DNA from: Pacificitalea sp040119125
GTDB taxonomy: Bacteria > Pseudomonadota > Alphaproteobacteria > Rhodobacterales > Rhodobacteraceae
NCBI GenBank assembly: GCA_040119125.1
Contig: JBEDTR010000016.1
Location: forward strand, 402,182 to 466,181
Direction of reading: 5' to 3'
Length of the DNA: 64,000 nucleotides
In this document: positions 39,303-47,692 of the stretch, piece after piece
Layout: the number at the start of each line of letters is the position of its first letter
Position numbering within the stretch: the stretch's first letter is position 1
Notes under the pieces: generated by a model
Seen by the model: only the letters and a program-made list of their open reading frames with translations
Database searches by the model: none
What the model was told of the DNA's origin: nothing
Made by a program: the position numbers and the translations under genes

Positions 39303-39643
39303 ATGGCCTGAATTGAGTGATCCGCAAATTTCCGTCTTATCGCGGATAGCTGCATGCAGGCGATTGCGCCACCGCGACCATCGGGCGCTTAAATTTAATA
39401 TTTGATTTGATAACAGGCATTTATGTGAAGTTCTTAATATAGCGCATCAATACGCCACCTCGGATTAGCGCGCTCTCCTGTTCCGCCTGTGCACCCGTCA
39501 ACGCCCCGCAGAGCGCAGGATCAAAACGACACCGGCAGGTCACAGCACCCCACGCAAGGTCATGCAGGGCTTTCGCCTTGCCCTCGTCGCGCGCCGCCCC
39601 ATAGTGCGCTCAACCTGATCCACAGACTGCAAGGACCACCCCC
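39303..39643. other. A/T-rich intergenic region before the Tas-like gene
   Basis: An island of low G+C at about 39390-39460 (runs such as TTTAATATTTGATTTGATAA) interrupts GC-rich DNA. It likely contains the promoter of the aldo/keto reductase gene. An ATCCGC/GCGGAT pair sits near 39320-39350. I see no gene. Confidence 0.4.
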
Positions 39644-40687
39644 ATGCGCCATATTCCCCTTGGCTCCTCCCAGATCACCGTTTCCGAATTCTGTCTGGGT
39701 TCCATGACCTGGGCCAGCCAGAACTCCGAGGCGGAGGCCCATGCGCAGATCGATTGCGCGCTCGACCACGGCATCACCTTCATCGACACCGCCGAGATGT
39801 ATCCCTCCCCGCCGAAGAAAGAGACCGCCGGCAATACCGAGATCATGATCGGCAACTGGCTGGAGAAAACCGGACGCCGGTCCGATATCGTGCTGGCATC
39901 GAAAATTGTCGGTCCCAATGGCGGCATGGTCCGCGACGGGCGCGGCATTGACGCGGAAACGCTCGACCTCGCCGTCGATGCGTCGCTGGAGCGGCTGAAG
40001 ACCGACTATCTCGACCTTTATCAACTGCATTGGCCCAATCGTGGCTCCTACCATTTCCGCCAGAACTGGACCTACGACCCCTCCTCGCAGAACCGCGCCG
40101 AAACCGAGGCGCATATGGTCGAGGTGCTGGGCAAGCTCAAGCAGCTGCGCGACGCGGGCAAGATCCGCGCCGTCGGCCTGTCCAATGAAACCGCATGGGG
40201 CACCGCGCAATGGCTGCGGCTGGCCCGAGACATGGGCGCGCCGGAGATGCTCACCATTCAGAACGAGTATTCGCTGCTCTGTCGGTTTTATGATCTGGAT
40301 CTGGCCGAATTGGCGGTGAACGAAGGCGTGACCCTGCTGGCCTACACGCCCTTGGCCGGGGGCATGCTTTCGGGCAAATATGATGGCGGTCGTGCGACCC
40401 CCGAAGGCAGCCGCCGCTCGATCAATGAAAGCATCGGCGGCCGCGTCACTGATCGGGTCTGGCCCGCCATCGACGCCTATCTGGACATTGCGCGCCGCCA
40501 TGATCTCGACCCGTCGGAAATGGCCTTTGCATGGACCCGCACCCGTCCCTTCCCGACGATCCCGATTTTCGGCTCCACCACCGTGACGCATGTCGAAACC
40601 GCCGCGCGCGCCGCTGAGTTGACCCTGTCGGATGAGGTTCTGTCGGAAATCGAAGCCGCGCACCGCGCGCACCCGATGCCGTTCTGA
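39644..40687 (+). CDS. Aldo/keto reductase, Tas-like
   Basis: NADP(H)-dependent (beta/alpha)8 oxidoreductase of 347 residues, the length of E. coli Tas. The catalytic tetrad is readable: Asp and Tyr in DTAEMYPSPP, Lys in VLASKIVG and His in LYQLHWPNRG. The PKKETAGNTE loop is Tas-like. The physiological substrate is unknown. It stands alone after the clpX terminator. Confidence 0.92.
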   Translation: MRHIPLGSSQITVSEFCLGSMTWASQNSEAEAHAQIDCALDHGITFIDTAEMYPSPPKKETAGNTEIMIGNWLEKTGRRSDIVLASKIVGPNGGMVRDGRGIDAETLDLAVDASLERLKTDYLDLYQLHWPNRGSYHFRQNWTYDPSSQNRAETEAHMVEVLGKLKQLRDAGKIRAVGLSNETAWGTAQWLRLARDMGAPEMLTIQNEYSLLCRFYDLDLAELAVNEGVTLLAYTPLAGGMLSGKYDGGRATPEGSRRSINESIGGRVTDRVWPAIDAYLDIARRHDLDPSEMAFAWTRTRPFPTIPIFGSTTVTHVETAARAAELTLSDEVLSEIEAAHRAHPMPF

Positions 40688-40692
40688 GGCCC

Positions 40693-41277
40693 ATGATGCG
40701 CCCGCGCCAGTCTGGTCATGCCGCAAATACTCCCCCGGCGGAGGCGTCGCGCAGGCGCCATCGCTGGGGGGCTGGGCATGGCGCGCGCGGGCGCATCCCT
40801 AAATTGACCGGCGCCGTGGCGGCGGCGCTGGTGCTGGCGCTGGGGCTCGCCGCCTGTGACACCCTGAGCGGCGGCGCGGCGCCTGATGAAACAAGCACCG
40901 CCGCCACGCCCGCCCCTGACGCAGCCCCCCAAGCCGAGCCTTCGGCCCAAACCGAGCCTGCCATCCTATCCCCATTGCAGCCACTCAGCGGCGAGGTGAT
41001 CGCCGCCGCCAGCAGCCCAAAGCCCGAGGTGCCCGCCGCGCTGATCGGCCCGCAAGCGGCGTGTCTAGGCGATGGCGGCGTATTCCAGCGGGGCGATACC
41101 GGCACATATCGCTGCATCCGCCCTACCCCGGATGCCGGTAAATCCTGCTCCGTCTCCAGCGATTGCAGTGATGTCTGCCTCGCCCGGTCCCGCAGTTGCA
41201 CGCCCTATGCCCCCGTGCCCGGCTGTGTCGATGTGCTTGGAAAACTTGGCGAAAGGTCCACCCTGTGCCGCAATTGA
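40693..41277 (+). CDS. Putative lipoprotein with Cys-rich C-terminal region
   Basis: No family recognised. The N-terminal 38 residues are basic, then a hydrophobic segment ends in lipobox-like GLAAC (about residues 51-55). A Pro/Ala-rich spacer follows. The C-terminal 70 residues contain eight Cys (e.g. CSVSSDCSDVCLARSRSC), suggesting a small disulfide-stabilised module. The long N-terminus before the signal suggests that translation may start further downstream. The gene overlaps the next start by 13 bases. Confidence 0.65.
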   Translation: MMRPRQSGHAANTPPAEASRRRHRWGAGHGARGRIPKLTGAVAAALVLALGLAACDTLSGGAAPDETSTAATPAPDAAPQAEPSAQTEPAILSPLQPLSGEVIAAASSPKPEVPAALIGPQAACLGDGGVFQRGDTGTYRCIRPTPDAGKSCSVSSDCSDVCLARSRSCTPYAPVPGCVDVLGKLGERSTLCRN

Positions 41278-41756
41278 TTGCCCTCCGACCCCTGGCGCTG
41301 CTGTCGCTTATGGCCCTTGCGGCCTGCGCTGCGAAAGCGCCGCCGCTGACCGGGTTCCGCGCGGCTGACGCGCCGATTTCCTCCATCGTCGGATTCTCGC
41401 GCAGCCAGCTGGCGGGCGATTGGGTGGAGGTCGCGCGCTACGGCACCGGCCCCTGCACGCTCTGCCGGGTCAGCTTTGCCGCCGATGGCACCCGCGCCAC
41501 CCGCGCCGATGGCCTCGCAGGGCCGGTCGCGTCGCTTGGACCGGGTCGCATTTCGCTGCCCGGCATCGACGCGCCGGTCTGGGTGCTGTGGATTGATGGC
41601 GACGCGCGCACGCTGGTTCTGGGCACACCCTCGGGCGCGTTCGGCACCGTGCTGAACCGCGCCGGGGCCGCGCTACCGCCAGATCGACTGACCGCCGCGC
41701 GAGAGATTTTCGATTTCGCGGGCTACGATCCGCAGGCCCTGCGTCTGCTGCCCTAG
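41265..41756 (+). CDS. Lipocalin-like lipoprotein
   Basis: A 163-residue predicted lipoprotein with lipobox LAAC at about residues 18-21. The following domain opens with the lipocalin signature QLAGDWVEVARYG (G-x-W), then a beta-rich run to WVLWIDGDARTLVLGTPSG, which corresponds to the second lipocalin motif region. Bacterial lipocalins of the Blc type bind lipids at the outer membrane. The start is a GTG at 41265 with AAAGG eight bases upstream, inside the end of the previous gene; this implies coupled expression. Confidence 0.75.
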   Translation: MPQLIALRPLALLSLMALAACAAKAPPLTGFRAADAPISSIVGFSRSQLAGDWVEVARYGTGPCTLCRVSFAADGTRATRADGLAGPVASLGPGRISLPGIDAPVWVLWIDGDARTLVLGTPSGAFGTVLNRAGAALPPDRLTAAREIFDFAGYDPQALRLLP

Positions 41757-41765
41757 GCGCAACCG

Positions 41766-42533
41766 TCAGGACGGATCACACACCATCTCGCGGTCAAAAT
41801 CCGCGCGGTCGCGATGCGGGCCGATCAGGCGGCTGGTCACGGTGTCGCCGTCAAACCGGCTGGCCATGATTCCGGTCCAATCCGCATTGGCGGTGATGAT
41901 CTCGGGCACGCCCGCGCAATCGCGAATGCCGCCTGCGATATCGGTCTCGCCGATCCGGTGATTGGTCAGCCCACCCGCACGGGCCACGCGGCTAAGCGCC
42001 CCGTCGCGGTAGCGCCAAATCACCAGCTCCCGCGCCAGATGCGGACGGTCCACCAGCGCGATTTCCACCGCGCCATCGCCATCCAGATCCGCCGCGCCCA
42101 CAATTGCCAGCCAGCGGAACGCCTGCCCGATATGCGGCGTCGCGGTGATGCGCCCCTCACTGCCCCAGACAGCCAGCCGCGCACCGCGCCGGACATGACT
42201 TTCCGCGACAATGACCTCGGGCCGCCCGTCGCCGTCCAGATCCGCCAGACGCGGCGCGGTATCCTCAAAGACCAGCGTGTCTGGCAGACGGAACAGGCGC
42301 GGCCCGGCGGTGGTTTCCAGCCGCAGCGCGCCCCATTCCTCATCATCGCCCAGAACCCCGTGGGGGTAGCGGGCGGTCGGCTCCGCATAATGCGCGGCCG
42401 TTATTTTGGGGGGCGTAACCTGCGGGACGGTTTGCGTGTCCGAGCCCTGCGCCAGCGCGCCCGGCCCCGTCACGCTTAACGCGACCATCAGGACGCCAAG
42501 CGCCCCCGCGATCCGTCCCGCAGCCCGGCTCAA
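41766..42533 (-). CDS. Exported FG-GAP/VCBS repeat protein
   Basis: A 255-residue protein with a signal peptide (hydrophobic residues about 8-29). Repeats of the integrin-like calcium-binding type follow: LADLDGDGRPEVIVAE and AADLDGDGAVEIALVD, plus a degenerate third. The fold is likely a beta-propeller and the function is unknown. The start appears to be TTG at 42533, overlapping the ferredoxin stop by four bases (TTGA), so it depends on translation of the ferredoxin gene. Confidence 0.8.
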   Translation of the reverse strand: MSRAAGRIAGALGVLMVALSVTGPGALAQGSDTQTVPQVTPPKITAAHYAEPTARYPHGVLGDDEEWGALRLETTAGPRLFRLPDTLVFEDTAPRLADLDGDGRPEVIVAESHVRRGARLAVWGSEGRITATPHIGQAFRWLAIVGAADLDGDGAVEIALVDRPHLARELVIWRYRDGALSRVARAGGLTNHRIGETDIAGGIRDCAGVPEIITANADWTGIMASRFDGDTVTSRLIGPHRDRADFDREMVCDPS

Positions 42534-42853
42534 GCCTGCTTTTCCGGCATATGCACGATCAGCCCGTCCAGCGCGTCGGAGACTTTCAGCTGGCAGGTCA
42601 GGCGCGATTGGCCCGGCTTCGGATCATGGGCGAAAAACAGCATGTCCTCTTCCATGCTGTCGGCCTCGGGCAGCTTCTCGGCCCAATCGGGATGCACATA
42701 GACATGGCAGGTCGAACAGGCACAGGCCCCGCCGCAATCGGCTTCGATCCCCGGAATGCCGTTGTCGCGCGCGCCTTCCATGACGGTCAATCCGTTGGAG
42801 ACATCCACCACATGTTCGGTGCCGTTATGTTCGATATAGGTGATCTTCGCCAT
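42530..42853 (-). CDS. [2Fe-2S] ferredoxin, adrenodoxin/FdVI-like
   Basis: A 107-residue electron carrier. Cluster ligands are in the pattern C-x5-C-x2-C (ADCGGACACSTCHVYV), with a fourth Cys in RLTCQLKV. This is the vertebrate/FdVI-type ferredoxin found in Rhodobacter, where it is essential, and it serves Fe-S assembly or P450 reductases. A cytochrome P450 gene is 7 kb away, but no link can be shown. The gene leads a two-gene unit with the FG-GAP protein. Confidence 0.93.
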   Translation of the reverse strand: MAKITYIEHNGTEHVVDVSNGLTVMEGARDNGIPGIEADCGGACACSTCHVYVHPDWAEKLPEADSMEEDMLFFAHDPKPGQSRLTCQLKVSDALDGLIVHMPEKQA

Positions 42854-43102
42854 GATCTGCCTTCCGCCTGTCTGTGGGACGCTTGCCGGTTTTGGGGTGC
42901 GTCCGTATTTGGGTCCGCGCCGTGTTACGTCATAGCGTTCCGGAACGGAAGACCGCGCCGCATCGGCATGTGCGCCTCTGACCCGGTGACAGAACTTGTG
43001 CAACCGGGCGCTGTTGCGTAGAAACCGGGCCAAACCGGCCTGCCCCCGTCGGCGCCTCGCGGGCGTCGTCCGCAGCCGGAGCCGTGGCCGGAGATCGACC
43101 CA

Positions 43103-44005
43103 ATGACCTTTGCCAAGACGCCAGACACCACAGCCCCGCTTGTTCCTTGCCAAGACGCGCCCGCGACGCCTGCTGGACCTGCACGCGCCGAACCTGCACG
43201 CGCTAATACCGCACCGACCGGCACCGCACCCGCGTTTCAGTTGCGGCTGGCTCGCGACGCACAGGATCTGAAAGCGGCGCAGCGCCTGCGTTATGAGGTT
43301 TTCGTGACCGAGCTTGGCGGCGACGGCCCTATGGTCGATCATGATGCACGCTTGGAAACCGACCGCTTCGATGCGTTCAACGATCACCTGCTGCTTATCG
43401 ATCCCGCCCGCGATCCTGACACGCTGTCGCATGTCGTCGGCGTCTACCGTCTGCTGCGCAGCGACCGGGCCGAAGCCGCCGGTCAGTTCTATTCCGAAGA
43501 CGAATATGACCTGAGCCTCCTGCGGTCCGGGGGTCGCCCGCTGCTGGAGCTTGGGCGCTCCTGTGTGCATCCCGCCTATCGCGGCGGCTCCGCGATGTAT
43601 CACCTGTGGAACGGGCTGGCCGAATATGTGGCGCAGCACGGGGTGGAAATCCTGTTTGGCACGGCCTCGTTTCATGGCACCGATGTCGCTGCTCTGGCGC
43701 AACCGCTCAGCCATCTGCACCACGCCCATCTTGCCCCGCCCGACATGCGCGTGCGCCCGCATCCCCATGTCACCCAACCCATGGATCTGCTGCCGCCCGA
43801 TCAGATCGACCGCAAGGCCGCGATGCTGGCCACGCCCGCGCTGATCAAGGGCTACCTGCGCATGGGCGGCTATGTCGGCGACGGCGCCTTTGTCGATCAT
43901 GCGTTCAACACCACCGATGTCTGTCTGGTGATGGACACGGCGCGCATGAATGCCCGCCAGCGCGATCTATACACGCGCGAGCGCAGCCGCGCCGGGCGAG
44001 GCTGA
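43103..44005 (+). CDS. olsB: Ornithine N-acyltransferase, ornithine-lipid synthesis
   Basis: GNAT-fold enzyme that attaches a 3-hydroxyacyl chain from acyl carrier protein to ornithine, giving lyso-ornithine lipid. Family motifs: LRYEVFVTELGGDG, HVVGVYRLLR, ELGRSCVHPAYRGG and GTASFHGTD. The length of 300 residues includes a Pro/Ala-rich N-terminal extension. olsA follows after four bases. Ornithine lipids replace phospholipids under phosphate limitation, which fits the Pho cluster further right, but no Pho box was found here. Confidence 0.9.
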   Translation: MTFAKTPDTTAPLVPCQDAPATPAGPARAEPARANTAPTGTAPAFQLRLARDAQDLKAAQRLRYEVFVTELGGDGPMVDHDARLETDRFDAFNDHLLLIDPARDPDTLSHVVGVYRLLRSDRAEAAGQFYSEDEYDLSLLRSGGRPLLELGRSCVHPAYRGGSAMYHLWNGLAEYVAQHGVEILFGTASFHGTDVAALAQPLSHLHHAHLAPPDMRVRPHPHVTQPMDLLPPDQIDRKAAMLATPALIKGYLRMGGYVGDGAFVDHAFNTTDVCLVMDTARMNARQRDLYTRERSRAGRG

Positions 44006-44009
44006 CCCG

Positions 44010-44831
44010 ATGGCCACCGCATGGCAATCGCAGGACGCGCCTGTCCGCGCGGAGCCGATCGGCGCGGCGGGCTGGGCGCTGGTGGTCGCGCGCGGGCTGG
44101 TGCTTGGCGTCGTGACCTTCGGCTGTCTGGGGCTGCTGCTGCTCGTGCGGCTGATCGAGCGTCCGCTTTGCGGGGTGAACCGCCCCGTCACGCCCCACAT
44201 TACGCAGTTCGTCTGCCGCGCGGCGTTCCGTATCCTAGGCATGCGCCACAGCGTGCGCGGCACGCCCATGCGCGAAGGCGGTGCGGTCGTGGCCAATCAC
44301 GCCAGCTGGCTCGACATCTTCGCGCTTAACGCGCCGCAGCGGATCTATTTCGTGTCCAAGGATGAGGTCCGCGACTGGCCCGGAATCGGCTGGCTGGCAC
44401 GCGCCACCGGCACCGTCTTTATCGCCCGCAAATCGCGTGAGGCCGGCGCACAGGCCCGCCTGTTTGAGGCCCGCATGGCCGCCGGTCACCGCCTGCTGTT
44501 CTTCCCCGAAGGCACCAGCACCGATGGCCGCCGTGTGTTGGCGTTCAAGACCAGCCTGTTTCAGGCCTTCATGACCGAGCCCCTGCGCGAGGAATTGCAC
44601 ATCCAGCCCGTCACCGTGATCTACCACGCCCCCGAAGGCGCCGATCCCCGGTTTTATGGCTGGTGGGGCGACATGGAATTTGGCGCGCATTTCCTGAAAG
44701 TGCTGGCCCGCCCCCGCCAAGGCGCCGTCGAAATCGTCTTCCACCCGCCCGTGGAGGCACGCGACTTCGCAGACCGCAAGGCACTCGCCCGCCATTGCGA
44801 AACGCAGGTCAGACAGGCGTTTCCAAGCTAA
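44010..44831 (+). CDS. olsA: Lyso-ornithine lipid O-acyltransferase
   Basis: Membrane-associated PlsC-type acyltransferase of 273 residues that completes ornithine lipid by adding the second acyl chain. A membrane segment at about residues 22-48 precedes the H-x4-D motif (NHASWLD). The FFPEGTST box follows. The start at 44010 lies four bases after the olsB stop, so both form an operon. Confidence 0.92.
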   Translation: MATAWQSQDAPVRAEPIGAAGWALVVARGLVLGVVTFGCLGLLLLVRLIERPLCGVNRPVTPHITQFVCRAAFRILGMRHSVRGTPMREGGAVVANHASWLDIFALNAPQRIYFVSKDEVRDWPGIGWLARATGTVFIARKSREAGAQARLFEARMAAGHRLLFFPEGTSTDGRRVLAFKTSLFQAFMTEPLREELHIQPVTVIYHAPEGADPRFYGWWGDMEFGAHFLKVLARPRQGAVEIVFHPPVEARDFADRKALARHCETQVRQAFPS

Positions 44832-44834
44832 ATC

Positions 44835-45614
44835 CTACGATTGCCGCCGGTCGGCTATCAGCAGCTCGCGCAGATCGGACAGATTGATCGGCTTTTTCCA
44901 TGTCAGCTTATGCAGCGGCACGCCGGACAATTCGGGGCGTTCGGGATCTTGGCCTTCGCCGCGCCCCACAAGATATCGCTGCGCGCGATGCAGCGGCACC
45001 GATCCGATGCGCGGCATGTGCCGCAGCAACCGCCGGAAGCCTGCGGAAAACATCAGATATTCAAAAACGTAGTGATAGGCGAAATAGGGCGGATTGCGTA
45101 TATCGGCGCGCAGATGGGCCAGATAGGCGGCCTCCAGCCTGCGCACCGCGTCATGGCCGGGGCACGCGGCCAGAAACCATGTCGACACCACACGGTCGGG
45201 ATGCGGATTGGAAAACACGAACATCCCCGCCGGCATCATCAGCGGCAACCAGTCATCGAGGGGCTGGGCGCAGAATGTCGTGGCATCCGCCCAGACACCA
45301 CCTTGGGCAAGGATCAACCGCATCCGCAGCAAGTTCGAGCGCCGCCGGATCAGCATATCGCTCGGCAGATCGGACATATCGACCAGCGCCGCGGCGCTGT
45401 CGCCATCAAGAACCACAATCTCCCAGCCCGGATTTTGCGTCCGCCACGAGGCGATGCATAGGCGCACCAATTCGGGGGCAGCCGCTTCGCCTTGTTGCCA
45501 ATACATCCAAACACGACGCGGCAGGCGGGAAAAGCACTCGTCAGATGGCATGTCCCGGCGCAGAAGGCGGCGTAGGCCGCGCTCTCTGCGCCGGACAAAC
45601 CAATTCATCAACAC
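44835..45614 (-). CDS. Capsule-type glycosyltransferase
   Basis: A 259-residue protein similar to capsular polysaccharide synthesis or sugar-binding DXD-type glycosyltransferases. It has RRVWMYWQQGEAAAPELV at the start, the sugar-nucleotide region VVLDGDSAAAL, and LLRMRLILAQGGVWADATTF, which contains the conserved Gly-Gly-x-W-x-D. The sugar and acceptor are unknown. The start is a GTG at 45614, three bases after the ettA stop; an ATG at 45608 is also possible. The tight spacing implies transcription with ettA. Confidence 0.82.
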   Translation of the reverse strand: MLMNWFVRRRERGLRRLLRRDMPSDECFSRLPRRVWMYWQQGEAAAPELVRLCIASWRTQNPGWEIVVLDGDSAAALVDMSDLPSDMLIRRRSNLLRMRLILAQGGVWADATTFCAQPLDDWLPLMMPAGMFVFSNPHPDRVVSTWFLAACPGHDAVRRLEAAYLAHLRADIRNPPYFAYHYVFEYLMFSAGFRRLLRHMPRIGSVPLHRAQRYLVGRGEGQDPERPELSGVPLHKLTWKKPINLSDLRELLIADRRQS

Positions 45615-45617
45615 ATG

Positions 45618-47273
45618 TTATCTCGTGAATTTTTTATACTTTACACGGGTCGGCTCGACAGCGTCGGGGCCGAGGCGGCGGATCTTGTCCTCCTCGTAGG
45701 CTTCGAAATTGCCTTCAAACCATTCCACATGCGCCTCACCTTCGAAAGCGAGAATATGCGTGCAGAGCCGGTCGAGGAAGAAGCGGTCGTGGCTGATGAT
45801 GACCGCGCAGCCTGCGAAATCCTCCAGCGCGTCTTCCAGCGCGCGCAGGGTTTCGACGTCCAGATCGTTGGTCGGCTCATCGAGCAGCAGCACGTTGCCG
45901 CCGGATTTCAGCAGCTTGGCCATATGCACGCGGTTGCGCTCACCGCCCGACAGCAGGCCGACTTTCTTCTGCTGGTCGCCGCCCTTGAAGTTGAACGCAC
46001 CGCAATAGGCACGGCTGTTCATCTGCGCATCGCCCAGCTCGATGATCTCGGCCCCGCCGGAGATTTCCTCCCACACCGTCTTGTCGCCGCCAAGCGCATC
46101 GCGGGACTGATCGACATAGGACAGATCCACGGTATCGCCGTAGCTGACCGTGCCGTCATCGGGCTGTTCCTGCCCGGTAAGCATGCGGAACAGGGTGGAT
46201 TTACCGGCACCGTTGGGCCCGATCACGCCCACCACGCCACCCGGCGGCAGCGAGAAGCTCAGATCTTCGATCAGCAGCCGGTCACCATAGGCTTTGCGCA
46301 GGTTCTCGACCTCAATGACCTTATTGCCCAGTCGCGGACCATTGGGAATGATGATCTGAGCCTTGCCGACGCGCTCGCGCTCGGACTGGCCTGCCATTTC
46401 CTCATAGGCGTTGATCCGGGCTTTCTGCTTGGCCTGACGGGCCTTGGCCCCGGCGCGGATCCATTCCAATTCGCGGTCGAGGATCTTTTGACGGGATTTG
46501 TCTTCCTTGGCCTCGCGCGCCAGACGCTGGGCTTTCTGCTCCAGCCAGGCGGTGTAATTGCCCTCATAAGGAATGCCACGCCCCCGGTCGAGTTCGAGGA
46601 TCCAGCTGGTGATGCTATCAAGGAAATACCGATCGTGGGTGACGATCAGGATCGTGCCTTTATATTCGATCAGGTGCTTTTGCAGCCATGCGATGGTTTC
46701 GGCGTCGAGGTGGTTGGTCGGCTCATCGAGAAGCAGCATCTCGGGCGCTTCCAACAGCAGCTTGCACAAAGCCACGCGACGGCGCTCACCGCCCGACAGG
46801 TTTTCCGGCATCGCATCATCGGGCGGGCAGCGCAGAGCCTCCATCGCCACGTCGATCTGGCTGTCGAGATCCCACAGGTTCTGGCTGTCGATCTGATCTT
46901 GCAGCGCGGCCATTTCCTCGGCGGTCTCATCCGAGTAATTCATCGCCAGTTCGTTATAGCGCTCCAGCAGATCCTGCTTGGCCTTCACGCCCAGCATGAC
47001 GTTTTCCCGTACGGTCTTTTCCTCGTCCAGCTTCGGCTCCTGCGGCAGGTAGCCCACGCGCGCGCCCTCGGCGGCCCATGCCTCCCCGGTGAAGTCCTTA
47101 TCCATGCCGGCCATGATCTTCATCAGCGTGGATTTACCCGCGCCGTTGACGCCGACGACGCCGATCTTGACGCCGGGCAAGAAGCTCAGGCGGATGTTCT
47201 CGAAACACTTCTTGCCGCCCGGATAGGTCTTGGAGACGCCATCCATGTGATACACATACTGGTAAGCCGCCAT
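45618..47273 (-). CDS. ettA: Energy-dependent translational throttle protein EttA (ABC-F)
   Basis: Ribosome-binding ABC-F ATPase that gates entry into elongation according to the ATP/ADP ratio. It has two ABC domains in 551 residues: Walker A GVNGAGKST and GPNGAGKST, signatures LSGGERRRVALCK and LSGGERNRVHMAK, and Walker B LLLDEPTNHLD and LLLDEPTNDLD. The arm and linker regions between them match EttA. The start at 47273 has AAAGGA six bases upstream. Confidence 0.95.
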   Translation of the reverse strand: MAAYQYVYHMDGVSKTYPGGKKCFENIRLSFLPGVKIGVVGVNGAGKSTLMKIMAGMDKDFTGEAWAAEGARVGYLPQEPKLDEEKTVRENVMLGVKAKQDLLERYNELAMNYSDETAEEMAALQDQIDSQNLWDLDSQIDVAMEALRCPPDDAMPENLSGGERRRVALCKLLLEAPEMLLLDEPTNHLDAETIAWLQKHLIEYKGTILIVTHDRYFLDSITSWILELDRGRGIPYEGNYTAWLEQKAQRLAREAKEDKSRQKILDRELEWIRAGAKARQAKQKARINAYEEMAGQSERERVGKAQIIIPNGPRLGNKVIEVENLRKAYGDRLLIEDLSFSLPPGGVVGVIGPNGAGKSTLFRMLTGQEQPDDGTVSYGDTVDLSYVDQSRDALGGDKTVWEEISGGAEIIELGDAQMNSRAYCGAFNFKGGDQQKKVGLLSGGERNRVHMAKLLKSGGNVLLLDEPTNDLDVETLRALEDALEDFAGCAVIISHDRFFLDRLCTHILAFEGEAHVEWFEGNFEAYEEDKIRRLGPDAVEPTRVKYKKFTR

Positions 47274-47692
47274 GCGCTGTCCTTTCGGTGTTCTGGACCC
47301 GATCTGCGGGTGCTGTCTGAATTTGGCCCCCATCTATGGGAGCCGGGGCCAAAGGGCAATCGCTCACCCGCGCGGGCAGCATGGCATGGGCGGGATCGGG
47401 CGACCCCATTTCCATCTGCCACAGCCCGCCGGATCATCCCCGTCCGCCCGCTGCCCGAAAATCGCGCCCGCGCGCCGGTCGCATGGGCCGGATCGCGCCC
47501 GCCGCGTGGCCGGTGATAACTGTATACCGTGGCACACATTGACGGATGCGGCGGCGTTGTTTAAGCGGAACGGGATTGCCCGGCGGGGATGCTTGCTGCA
47601 CCTTGTCCGGGGCCCGCACCACGCGCGGCCGAGGCCCCTGCGGAGACACCCGCAGCCCCCCGGCCCGCCCGACTTCGGAGATGACGGAACTC
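47274..47692. other. Divergent intergenic region of ettA and icd
   Basis: It contains a perfect inverted repeat TTTGGCCCC/GGGGCCAAA (47322-47330 and 47345-47353) with a nested CCCAT/ATGGG pair in the loop, which would form a strong structure in the ettA or icd leader. It also holds the acnA/icd shared motif at 47521. I see no gene. Confidence 0.5.
47521..47537 (+). promoter_or_regulatory. Motif shared by acnA and icd upstream regions (copy 2)
   Basis: TGTATACCGTGGCACAC here matches the copy at 22340 in 15 of 17 bases. It lies 156 bases before the icd start. It reads in the same + direction as copy 1, so its orientation relative to icd is opposite to that relative to acnA; a partly symmetric site could tolerate this. 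Confidence 0.5.
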
